Of a DNA stretch of 64,000 nucleotides, positions 53,429-62,720 are shown piece by piece. The position numbers and the translations under genes are program-made. The stretch spans positions 35,863,571-35,927,570 of the forward strand of contig OU862927.1 in assembly GCA_917880885.1 (NCBI GenBank), given 5' to 3'. The notes beneath the pieces are model-generated. The model saw only the letters and a list, made by a program, of their open reading frames with translations, made no database searches and was not told the origin of the DNA. The DNA is from Limnephilus marmoratus. Taxonomy: Eukaryota > Arthropoda > Insecta > Trichoptera > Limnephilidae. How positions within the stretch are numbered: the first letter of the stretch is position 1; each line of letters opens with the position of its first letter.

Positions 53429-54034
53429 TTAAAATGTACATTTATTCAAATAACTTAACTCACACACCCCGTAGGACAATGAAACAAAAACGTTTCATTG
53501 CAGAGTCCTATCGGGCATTCAGGGAAACAAAATTTGGGCCTCTAACCCATAAGCTACCAACGCCATATGCGTTTGCGTCCAAAAAAAAGGAATTTCCAAT
53601 CAAAAACAGTCTTTTCCCATTTTAAAAATCCAGGAACCTCGTAAGACGACGAGACAACAGGTTTCGGTAGCCAGTCTTACGAGGGACCTGGAAAAAATAC
53701 TAACTTCTTTATATAACTTCTCAAACTTAACAAAACATCAAATACCTACCAACAAATTGTAAACTTTTCTAAAAACCATCTTAAATACATCGAACTAAAA
53801 ATCTGCGGATAGAAAATACCTTTATACAAATGTTAGAATTAAGACATACACATTTATGTAAATACCTTTACCTGTAGAATTATTTTAAAATATCAATTTT
53901 GAGCGACCACTTTCTTGGGCGACACCGGCAAAATGAGGTGCGACAGGAAAGCCGCACTATTTACACTTACGGGCGAGGTCAAACCTCCCACCCCAAATAT
54001 GTACCACGTGACCACATTTTATCCCAAATTTGGG

Positions 54035-54070
54035 TATAAAAGGAGGCACGTTTTTGTGAATAAATCAGTT
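54035..54070 (+). promoter_or_regulatory. TATA box and initiator in the solo LTR
   Basis: TATAAAA at 54035-54041 and initiator TCAGTT at 54065-54070 are 30 bp apart, a standard arthropod core promoter. It points toward the secreted-peptide exon 600 bp downstream. Confidence 0.7.
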
Positions 54071-54671
54071 CATCTTTACCAGTCAACTCGTGTTACTTAT
54101 TCCTTCGGAAGTTTTATCACCCAACTGCCTCCCGCCGACCTCTGCCTGTCTTCAGTCCTGGTGCCCAACACTCTTCAAGACAGTCGGCCCTACTTTGGCA
54201 ACCGCCAAGCACCAGGATCAGGCAGAGGATTAGGCACATCCAGTGTCCTACACTCATCAGGCACTGGGTGCTGGGAGGTCAGTTCTTTATTATTTTTTCA
54301 TCACCATCCTGTTCGTGCACTGAAACCCGGCACTATTTTTCAGTTCTTGTGAAGACGCTGATACGCCTGTTACAGGTGCTAAAGAAGTTTTCACTTCAAA
54401 AAATTAAAACACACGTTTATTTTATTAGACAAAATGTATTATAAACGTTCTAGTCACCTCATTTTTTAACGTTTCATGTAAAATAATTAGTTTAAAAAAT
54501 CCGAAGTTTCGTTTTTTTTTTAAATTTTAGTTTGGAACTTTGATCATAATGGTTTAATTTTTTTTTTATTATCTTTGAATTAACTTTTAGATTTAAATAT
54601 ATAGCGTGGTATATGCTCTTTCTAACAGTAAAACATAAGATGATTTACCATTTTTTTTATTATTGTTTCAG

Positions 54672-55049
54672 GTGCAACAAACATGACGTCAACAAAATGG
54701 AAGTTCTTCGTTATATTCATCGTCATTGGAATCCTTGTGGCGAACTGCGACGCCCGCAAAAAGAAGTACTCGCGACGCATGAAAGCGGAAAAAAGACGAA
54801 CGAACAAGATTCGCGTACTCAGAGAAACAAATCCCATTAACTTCTCTAGGCTTGTGGCAATGAGAGTTATCTACGGTGTGGGCAGTTGGATGGGAATTCA
54901 AGACAGATTAAGTGGTGTCCTCAATGGCGCATTCGTTCCACCAGGTGCTGATGAGGATGACTACGGTGGTATTGGAGGGGGATTTGATTGACGATTAGAA
55001 GGCTTCGGTTTCGATTTTGGCAGCATTTTTGGCAGTGGAGACGAATAAA
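54672..55049 (+). CDS. Small secreted basic protein, last exon (CDS 54683-54991)
   Basis: After a T-rich tract and acceptor TTGTTTCAG, an ATG at 54683 opens 102 codons. The start MTSTKWKFFVIFIVIGILVA is a clear signal peptide, with likely cleavage after NCDA. The mature part is strongly basic (KKKYSRRMKAEKRRTNKIR), then has a hydrophobic-aromatic middle (MRVIYGVGSWMGIQDRLSG) and an acidic/Gly-rich end (PPGADEDDYGGIGGGFD). The stop is TGA followed by C. Eighteen further in-frame codons rich in Gly, Phe and Asp reach TAA at 55046-55048, overlapping an AATAAA at 55044-55049. The acceptor implies an upstream non-coding exon that I did not locate. I do not recognise the family. Codon use and a canonical splice site support a real host gene. 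Confidence 0.62.
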
Positions 55050-55562
55050 ACGTTATTATCTATGTAATTTAATTACGCTGTCTGACAGAAGAATCATTTC
55101 AGATCTCATTTTATTATACAGAGTCATGAACAACCTAATTGACAGCCCTTACATCGTTGCTACTATTAAATTCCGCGTACCGACAAGGAATGCTAGACAA
55201 AATATAACATTTTTTTGCAACACATACACAACCAACTTTACACAACAACCCTTTATAATCTAAACTAACACTTTGTGGAATCCTACAAATTATTGTAACA
55301 TGGGTATAATATATTTAACGATTTGATGTGTTATTGTAGTGTTTTATATTATATTTTGTTCTATGTTATTGTCAAATGTTAAATTGTTTAAAATATTTCC
55401 CGGTTTTACGCAATATTCTTCAAAAACTACTTGTATATTCTTAAAATTATTCACTTTTATAACTTTTGGTATAAATTCTATGTATGTATAATCCTCGATA
55501 ACTTTAATATTATTTTATAATCTTTGTAAAAGCCCCTATGCGCGTATAACAACAATAAATAA
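55050..55562 (+). pseudogene. CR1/Jockey-like C-terminal fragment
   Basis: YYLCNLITLSDRRIISDLIL, continuing LYRVMNNLIDS, then IKFRVPTRNARQNITFF, is the C-terminal region of a Jockey/CR1-type polymerase. It starts immediately after the polyadenylation signal of the small secreted gene and ends in AATAAATAAATAAAAT. Confidence 0.75.
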
Positions 55563-55657
55563 ATAAAATAGCAAAGAAAAGTCATATATTATTATGAACA
55601 AAGTTTGTAGAAAATATGTTTAAAAAAAAAATCGTCGGGCCGGTTCGGCGACTTAAA

Positions 55658-55961
55658 CATCCCCGACAAAATATCCCCGACAAAATATCCTACGGACAAA
55701 ACACCCTTCAACAAAATATTTACTAATACCTAAACTTACCTAACCTAACCCAAAAAAAATAAAAACAAAAATAATACAGACATCCAATAAAATAAAGACA
55801 ATAAATTATTGTTCAAATATAGTAAAATGGGTCAAAAATAATACAGACATCCTGTAAAGACAATAAATTCAAAAATAGTAAAATGTAAAATAAGGTTAGG
55901 TTAGGTTTTAGTAGATATTTTGTTGGGGGATATTTTGTCGGGGATATTTTGTCGCGGGATG
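55658..55961. mobile_element. Foldback MITE with TTAGG-like arms
   Basis: The left arm (CATCCCCGACAAAATATCCC, CAACAAAATATTTACTAATA, CCTAACCTAACC) is inverted at the right (GGTTAGGTTAGGTTTTAGTA, TATTTTGTTGGGGGATATTT, TTTGTCGCGGGATG). Arms of ~90 bp enclose ~110 bp of AT-rich DNA that itself carries a duplicated AATAATACAGACATCC. It is non-coding; no clear target duplication. Confidence 0.75.
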
Positions 55962-56012
55962 AAAACACCCAGTACCGTCGGACTGTCGGAGCGCTTTCTA
56001 AATTCCGAACGG

Positions 56013-56100
56013 TGACGTAGCTTGAAATAAAACACTGCCACTTGTATTGCAGTTAATTAATTGCAGTCTCACGGTGGAACATGGACTTCAAGCTACGTCA
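56013..56100. repeat. Short inverted repeat with central palindrome
   Basis: TGACGTAGCTTGAA at the left and TTCAAGCTACGTCA at the right enclose the palindrome ATTGCAGTTAATTAATTGCAGT. This is possibly a tiny MITE. Confidence 0.6.
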
Positions 56101-56926
56101 CAAATTTTTTCTACGGCTAAATTCAAGCTACGGGCGAGGTGGAAGACGTATGAAAAATGCCTTTACTTAAGTTTTTTTAATGGCGTGTTCCATTCTCTGT
56201 CTCATTAATACCCAAACTAAATCATAAGTCGTTATATGCATTAACAATATAAAAAATAATTTAAAAAAATATCATTTTATACCACTTTGCATACACATCA
56301 ATTCAAAAGTTGGTCATACAAAATGGCTACGAGGCAATTTCCCCTCACCATAAATTTGGCTTCATTGTAATTCATACAATATCGCTTTATCCAGAGCCTT
56401 TTAGGTTCATAGGTGGGCCAAACTGGAAACTGGAAAATCTACATCACGTTTAAAATTATTTTTTTCGATACGAACATTTCGATTTTTTCGTTTTTGTTTT
56501 TTGGAGCCGGTTCTATGTTGTGACATTTTTTAAAAGACATTAATCGGCTGATATTAACCCCCAACAGCTTCCGATTTTCTACAAATTTTACCTAAAAAAT
56601 TTGAACTTTGGACACTGGATTTACAAATCTAAAAAAAAAAAGTTATGCCGAAAGTCAACCTAAAATTTTGATGTAGATTCGCCAGTTTCACGGTGTCCTG
56701 AAACACTAATTTCAAAACACCGTGTACAAAGGTTCGAATTCAACCGTAGATCTTTTAGTGAGGTTGGGGTGTTTGAAATTCGTTTGACGACCATCATTTC
56801 GACAATTACCGCCATTTTCAATTTTCCCCGTAATTGCTGGTTCTCGACTCGTTTCAACTTTTGATCAAATTGTAACCAGCTGTCAAGCGTGTCATGTTGT
56901 TAAGCTGGTTAGCTCATTTAAAAAGT

Positions 56927-57045
56927 TGTTATGAAGTGGTGTTAACTCTTATTTAAAGTTATTATTTTTCTAACACCTCTTCATAACAAGAACCATTGTT
57001 GTTTTAATTTTCGTAAAGTGATTAAGAATACGGGCAGGCAACACA
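56927..57045 (+). repeat. 5' LTR of the gypsy element
   Basis: It is 118/119 identical to the 3' copy. The pol reading frame opens inside it (57018). Confidence 0.92.
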
Positions 57046-59798
57046 TCGCACCGGAGCTGTTTTCGAAAGTTACTCATTCTGTTTCGGAAGGAAATATTAG
57101 TGGGTTGAGGGCTATTCGGCCAGCCTCGTCCCTAACTATTGAAGAGAATAGGGAACTCTCTAAGATAGTTAAAAAATTCGAGTCAATTTCTTTTGAAAAG
57201 AAAGGGTTAGGTCTAACACACTTGGTTAAACACAAAATAAATACAACAGGGCCACCTATCAAACAGCGGTATTACCCTCTTTCACCCGCACGGCAGAGAC
57301 AATTGGAAACAGAAGTTGATGAAATGTTAAAATTAGGTGTTATTCGTCCTTCTCGTTCACCATGGTCCAGTCCAGTATTAATTGTAACAAAAAAAGACGG
57401 AACAGGTAGGTTTTGTCTTGATTCGCGAAAAATCAAAAACGTCACGGAACGTGATAGTTACCCTCTCCCTTATATTTCGCGCATCCTAGATAAACTGGGC
57501 GGTGCCAGATATGTGTCCTCGATTGACCTTTCCAAGGCATTTTGGCAAATAGCCTTAGACAAAAAATCATGTGAAAAGACAGCATTTGTAGTTCCTGGCC
57601 GGGGCCTCTTTGAATTCACTCGCATGCCGTTTGGTCTGAAAAATGCTCCTAGTGAATTACAAAGACTAGCGGATGCCTTGTTTGGACCCGAGTTCGATGA
57701 TAATGCTTTTTGCTATTTAGGTGACCTTATATTAGTATCGGAAGACTTAAAATCACATTTTAAATTGCTAAATCGTGTGTATGAACGTCTACGAGACGCG
57801 GGTCTCACCATTAACTTAAAAAAGTCAGAATTCTGTAAAGCCGAGCTTAAATACTTGGGTTATATGGTTGATTCACAGGGCCTTCGCACTGATCCAAGTA
57901 AGATTGATAGTATTAAAGATTTTCCTGTACCGAAAAATGCTAAACAAATTCGGGCATTTGTTGGTCTGTGCGGTTATTTTAGACGGTTTATCAAAGGATT
58001 TTCAAGCATTGCAGCTCCTTTAACAAGTATTACTGGCTCAAAGAAAGGAATAAGTAAATTCAAATGGTCACCGGAAGCCGAATCCGCATTTATTGCATTA
58101 AAACAAGCACTTACTTCAGCCCCAGTTTTAAGTTGTCCAGATTTTTCTAAACCTTTCGCTATACACTGCGACGCAAGCTCCGTAGGTATTGGGGGGGTAG
58201 TAATTCAAACTATAGATGGACAGGAGCACCCTATTGCTTATTATTCGAGATGCTTAAACGTTCATGAACGTAATTATGGAATAACTGAGCGTGAACTTTT
58301 AGCCGTGCTAGACTCCGTTACACATTTTAGACCATACATTGAAGGAACTCATTTTACAGTTGTAACCGACCACTCAAGCCTAAAATGGTTAGGTTCTCTG
58401 TCTAATCCCAGCGGTCGTCTCGCGCGTTGGAGTTCACGTCTATCTCAACTCTCTTTTGATGTGATCCACCGTAAAGGTACTCAGCATATAGTCCCAGATG
58501 TCCTTTTGCGAATGGATCATGCCGAAATCTCTATTATAGATTCAGAAAATATTCAAGACATGTGGTATAAAAATATTTGGAAGGGTTGTCAAGAATTTCC
58601 TCAACGTTTTCAGAACTACCAAATTCGTGACAATGAACTATTTCGTCATACAAAGACTAGTTTAGCACTGTGTGAAGATACCGCGTGGAAAAAAGTAATT
58701 CCTCAGGAAAAAAGATTTGACATTCTTAGTAATATTCATGAGTCTTCTCAGTCGTGTCATCCCGGCGTTTTTAAAACTTATAAAAAAGCACAATTACGGT
58801 ATTATTGGCCAAACATGTACAAGGATATTAAACAATTTGTAAATCGCTGTACAGTTTGTAAGGCGCATAAAATCAGTACGGCCTCGCCTAACGGTATTTC
58901 ATCAAATCCTAAAAAAGTTACACGTCCAATGCAGATGTTATCGTTGGATTTGGTAGGTCCATTACCTAGAAGTTACTCCGGTTTTACTGTTATTTTATCC
59001 TGTGTCGACGTTTTCTCTAAGTTTACCTGGCTGTTTCCGCTGCGTAAAGGTACCGCGCAAAGTATTGTTAAGAATTTAGAAGAAAATATCTTTCTTGTGC
59101 ATGGCGTACCACGCACCATTGTTTGTGATAACGGGCGTCAGTTTATATCTAAAGAATTCAAGGACTTATTAAGTAATTATAATATACCACCTCCGTTTTA
59201 TAACTCTTTATATACACCTCAGAACAATGTTGTTGAGAGATATAACCAAACTTTGGGTACCGCACTATCGATACTAGTCGAATCAGACCACCGTAATTGG
59301 TCAAAATTCCTACCACAAATTCAATCAGCTATGAACAATTCCGTAAATTGCGCTACGGGTTTTACTCCGTATTTCCTTATGCATGGTCGAGAGCAAATAT
59401 TAGACGGGGATTTGCATCGTAACCCTATAGCTGATACAGAATCTAATTCACAACATTCTACTTGTCAGAGAATCTACGCACAAAAATTAGAAGAACTATC
59501 GTCAGTTTATGAGCAAGTCTCAGACGCCTTACTAAAAGCTTACCAAAAAGGGGCAAACCATTATAACTTGCGTAGAAAACATGTTAGTTTTCAAGTCGGA
59601 GACAGAGTTTGGCGTAGAAATTTCGTTCAGTCGAATGCATTAAATTATTTTGCTCAAAAACTAGCTCCACGTTTTGTGCAAAATATTGTCGTAAACAAAA
59701 AATCGGACTTAATCTATACATTAGCAGACCTAAACGGTAAAGAAACTGGTGACTTTCATGTGAAAGACATCGTCAAGTCAGATAATATACCGGTTTAG
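57018..59798 (+). CDS. Ty3/gypsy pol: RT, RNase H, integrase (RT motif altered)
   Basis: The 926-codon frame without stops covers: a pre-RT linker; RT (VTKKDGTGRFCLDSRKIK; SSIDLSKAFWQIALD; RMPFGLKNAPSELQR; then FCYLGDLILVS where YLDD is expected); RNase H (FAIHCDASSVGIGG, TERELLAVLD, TDHSSLKWL); an H2C2 zinc finger (HPGVFKTYKKAQLRYYWP, CTVCKAHK); the integrase core with D (LSLDLVGPLP), D (VCDNGRQF) and E (NNVVERYNQTLG); and a C-terminal domain ending FHVKDIVKSD. The Gly in YLGD replaces one metal-binding Asp, so RT should be inactive. The first ten codons come from the LTR. Protease and gag are absent. The product, if made, would begin in pol. Confidence 0.93.
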   Translation: MIKNTGRQHIAPELFSKVTHSVSEGNISGLRAIRPASSLTIEENRELSKIVKKFESISFEKKGLGLTHLVKHKINTTGPPIKQRYYPLSPARQRQLETEVDEMLKLGVIRPSRSPWSSPVLIVTKKDGTGRFCLDSRKIKNVTERDSYPLPYISRILDKLGGARYVSSIDLSKAFWQIALDKKSCEKTAFVVPGRGLFEFTRMPFGLKNAPSELQRLADALFGPEFDDNAFCYLGDLILVSEDLKSHFKLLNRVYERLRDAGLTINLKKSEFCKAELKYLGYMVDSQGLRTDPSKIDSIKDFPVPKNAKQIRAFVGLCGYFRRFIKGFSSIAAPLTSITGSKKGISKFKWSPEAESAFIALKQALTSAPVLSCPDFSKPFAIHCDASSVGIGGVVIQTIDGQEHPIAYYSRCLNVHERNYGITERELLAVLDSVTHFRPYIEGTHFTVVTDHSSLKWLGSLSNPSGRLARWSSRLSQLSFDVIHRKGTQHIVPDVLLRMDHAEISIIDSENIQDMWYKNIWKGCQEFPQRFQNYQIRDNELFRHTKTSLALCEDTAWKKVIPQEKRFDILSNIHESSQSCHPGVFKTYKKAQLRYYWPNMYKDIKQFVNRCTVCKAHKISTASPNGISSNPKKVTRPMQMLSLDLVGPLPRSYSGFTVILSCVDVFSKFTWLFPLRKGTAQSIVKNLEENIFLVHGVPRTIVCDNGRQFISKEFKDLLSNYNIPPPFYNSLYTPQNNVVERYNQTLGTALSILVESDHRNWSKFLPQIQSAMNNSVNCATGFTPYFLMHGREQILDGDLHRNPIADTESNSQHSTCQRIYAQKLEELSSVYEQVSDALLKAYQKGANHYNLRRKHVSFQVGDRVWRRNFVQSNALNYFAQKLAPRFVQNIVVNKKSDLIYTLADLNGKETGDFHVKDIVKSDNIPV

Positions 59799-60550
59799 TA
59801 GGTTTCTGATAGTACCTTGGTGGGTCTGGCCACCCTACCAAGTACTCTCAATTAATAAATATTCCATATAATTTTTCATTGCAAGGGAGCACAAAGCGGC
59901 TTGATCAACCGAGTTGGAGCGACCCAGCATTATGACAGTCTTTAGTCCTGTCCTAGTTAATTTTAAGGGTATTATAAATAGGCAAATAATAGAAAGAAAC
60001 ATAATAAATTTAGTGTCACACTCTAGTATCTTACTCGAGTTAATTACACGACAATGATGTTGTCTAGATAAATTTATGAGTCAATAATTTAAATAAATCT
60101 ACGTAGAATATGGTTTTGATTAAACAAGTGAAAGTTAGGTATCATAGTTTATATAATCTGCCCAAAGCTTGGAATGCACGGTGATACTTTCCCACTATCC
60201 CCTTGTATTCTAAGTTTCCTTATATGAACTATATGCAAATTTTATACGTTCGCCCGTTACTTAGAAAGTGAAGATGTATCGGTCTAGTACATCTTTGTTT
60301 TCTAAGCATATATTTTTTTTTAAGAATTGCTTTTGACGAAACATATTTTTGTTTACTTTAATATAATTATCTTTTCATGTTTACAAATGGTTAACTTATG
60401 TTAGTACCTTTGATATTTTGTTTATTAATTCATAGTAATTAATGTTATAATTATAAGAGCTGGTTCAGCATAAATCTTTTCATTAAGTTCCTTCTATAAC
60501 TTTAGTTTTATTAAGTAAAAGTAATTTTATCTATCAATTAGTATAATAAT

Positions 60551-60660
60551 ACTATTACCGATTGCACCATTTATAACAATGGATGTATACTATTACCGAT
60601 TGCACCATTTATAACAATGGATGTATACTATTACTAATTGCACCACATCTATAAGATTGG
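60551..60660 (+). repeat. 38-bp tandem repeat, about 2.5 units, in gypsy 3' region
   Basis: ACTATTACCGATTGCACCAT, continuing TTATAACAATGGATGTAT, repeats at 60551, 60589 and (diverged) 60627. Confidence 0.9.
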
Positions 60661-61478
60661 TTGTTGACAGTTTCACTGGATTAAACCACCTTACACACCT
60701 GCGTGCGTGTATAGGTTAATAGTTTTTCTACTATTACGAAATAATGCTTTCCAAGGATGATTATTTTGTCTTATTGTATAAATTCTTTTCGAAAACTTAC
60801 CCAATAACCAGGTCAGGTAGAGTAGATAGAGTTTTTTCAAAGTGTGTTTTATCTCCAACGGAGAAGTAGACTCAGTGAAAAGTGAGGGTTGGCTTGCCTC
60901 CCTATAAAGTGTTGCCTGATTGGCCTAATCACCCTATTTATGGGTCAGTGAAGCTTTAACGCTTGAGTTATCCTGATGTGTTGAGAAGGAGAATATTTTT
61001 TTTATATACTTATAAGTTTACCTACAATTTATGTTTAAGAATATTATCTGTCATAGATGTAACGTTAACGGCAGTCTTAGACGTTTGTCAATTTATTATC
61101 ACTCGGTATTCCGATACTGTGGGTGCTTGCAGACTCCGCTCACGTAACATCTTCTTAAATTTGTAATTAAACCATGAGTTATCTTTAAGTTTGAGAATGG
61201 CTGCATCGCAGGCTCAACCATCCGGCTGGACGCTCGATGGGTGCGATTGGAGCTGCGGCACACCCATTCATCATAAGTTTTGTTATCCAAATCGTAGATT
61301 TAGTTTTTTTTTTTTCTTCCTTACTTTTCTTACAAATCATGATGCTTATATATATAATGGTCGAATGTTTTGTTTTTTTAGATACCCAGAGGATCTTCTC
61401 AAGTTAAGTTATTGCAGTTATAGTTTTTAGGGTTGTACTCATGTTTAGGGGCAAACATTTGTGTGGCGCGGGGGGTAA

Positions 61479-61597
61479 TGTTATGAAGTGGTGTTAACTC
61501 TTATTTAAAGTTATTATTTTTCTAACACCTCTTCACAACAAGAACCATTGTTGTTTTAATTTTCGTAAAGTGATTAAGAATACGGGCAGGCAACACA
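61479..61597 (+). repeat. 3' LTR of the gypsy element
   Basis: It starts TGTTATGAAG after a purine tract and ends GGCAACACA. The single difference from the 5' LTR is CTTCACAACA in place of CTTCATAACA. Confidence 0.92.
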
Positions 61598-62340
61598 GAG
61601 ACGGCCGGGAATCTATGGTTTCCGGCTCCGGTTTGGTTTTCACTCTGGAATCGTTTCACCGACGGGCAATCGTTGAAATGTTGGCACAGTCAATTAATTA
61701 TAATTTACATTAAACCCAGACGGGTGAACGTATAGGAAATGTAAGAATAGTATTTCCACAATGATGGGTGAAGTTTCAACCGAATAAATATAAAGTTTAA
61801 TCGAGTGTTATGCCAGATTAAATGACCGCAAAGGTCCGCGCGTGCAATGTAAAATTAAATAATTTACTACCGCAAATCGTTGCCATCGCGCGATGTTGTG
61901 AAACCGCGCATGCTGCCAAGGAAGCATAATACTCCCGGGGCGCTATCCAGGCCTTATTTTACATACGGGAGTTGTATTAACATAACAACGCGCTCTGGAC
62001 TGCACCAGCCAAGGCCATCCGCCCGTGGAGCTCCCACATTGTCATGGATGGGAACTCAATGCGCTGAGATCAGCCACCCTGTGCTGGAGACGCTGGACCC
62101 GTCTCCAGGGCACCCTTTCCGGACGGAGATCCTGATGGTTCCAGCTGGGTCTGACGAGATCGGATCCTCACCGGTTTGATGGAGGCTTCCCGCTCACACA
62201 CGCCCGTACACGGTTATATAAATGTTAGTTAGCTTAGATAGAATTTAAACCATCGACCGATCCCTGGGGGTAAGTTTAATTTAAACATATTTGTAATACT
62301 GTTAATATGATCAATATATACTACGCTATATTTTTCTGAA
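61598..62340. other. Unassigned stretch after gypsy element
   Basis: A GC-rich patch at 61880-62200 contains plus-strand frame 61880-62179 without recognisable domains. It may be repeat-derived. Nothing else is supported. Confidence 0.3.
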
Positions 62341-62349
62341 CATCATCTT

Positions 62350-62720
62350 TCAATTAACACCCGAACCATCATATCATGCATACCATTGTGCCCACGCTCA
62401 GAGATTGTGTCATGCTCTCCTACATCCAGAACATTACTCGGGAACCGAGTATTGGCGCGCAGGATTCTGCAAAGTTCCGGATGGTATATTATTTGAACAC
62501 CCACACAAACTGTGTTTATATTTGGCAATAGCCCACATAAGAAACTACCTAGCAAGCAACATAACAAAGTGTACCAATATAAATACCTTGGTCTTACCAT
62601 AGATGTTAATTTTAACTGGTCAAATCATATTGAAAATGTATGTAATAGATTAAAATCCATATTAGGGAAATTTTACCACCTAAAAAACTTTATTAATAAA
62701 AATATATTATACTGTATATT
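62350..62720 (+). pseudogene. Non-LTR reverse transcriptase fragment (Jockey-like)
   Basis: At 62565-62715 the plus strand reads YQYKYLGLTIDVNFNWSNHI, then LKSILGKFYHLKNFI, the conserved K-Y-L-G-x-x-x-D region after the RT catalytic motif. The preceding 62350-62560 is unclear and may be another fragment on the minus strand. Confidence 0.65.

Larger units (their letters stand above)
52707..54374 (+). mobile_element. Solo LTR, 1668 bp
   Basis: TGTAACGG at the left and CCTGTTACA at the right are inverted LTR ends. They are flanked by a 5-bp duplication GGTGC (52702-52706 and 54375-54379). The pre-insertion phrase CACAACGGTGCTAAAGAAG is preserved at 40378-40396, confirming the boundaries. The LTR has a repeated lead (TGTAAC[CG]GACGTGTTACG, at 52707 and about 52904), a 60-bp tandem array and a TATA/Inr promoter. 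No internal region exists. The family (BEL/Pao or gypsy) is unknown. Confidence 0.88.
56927..61597 (+). mobile_element. Ty3/gypsy element with 119-bp LTRs, gag-less
   Basis: LTRs at 56927-57045 and 61479-61597 (TGTTATGAAGTGG ... CAACACA) differ at one base out of 119. A purine run (GGCGCGGGGGGTAA) precedes the 3' LTR. The 5' LTR runs directly into pol: no primer-binding site, gag or protease is present. The flanks (AAAGT and GAGAC) show no target duplication. The long 3' region (59799-61478) has no env-like frame but holds a 38-bp tandem repeat. Confidence 0.92.
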
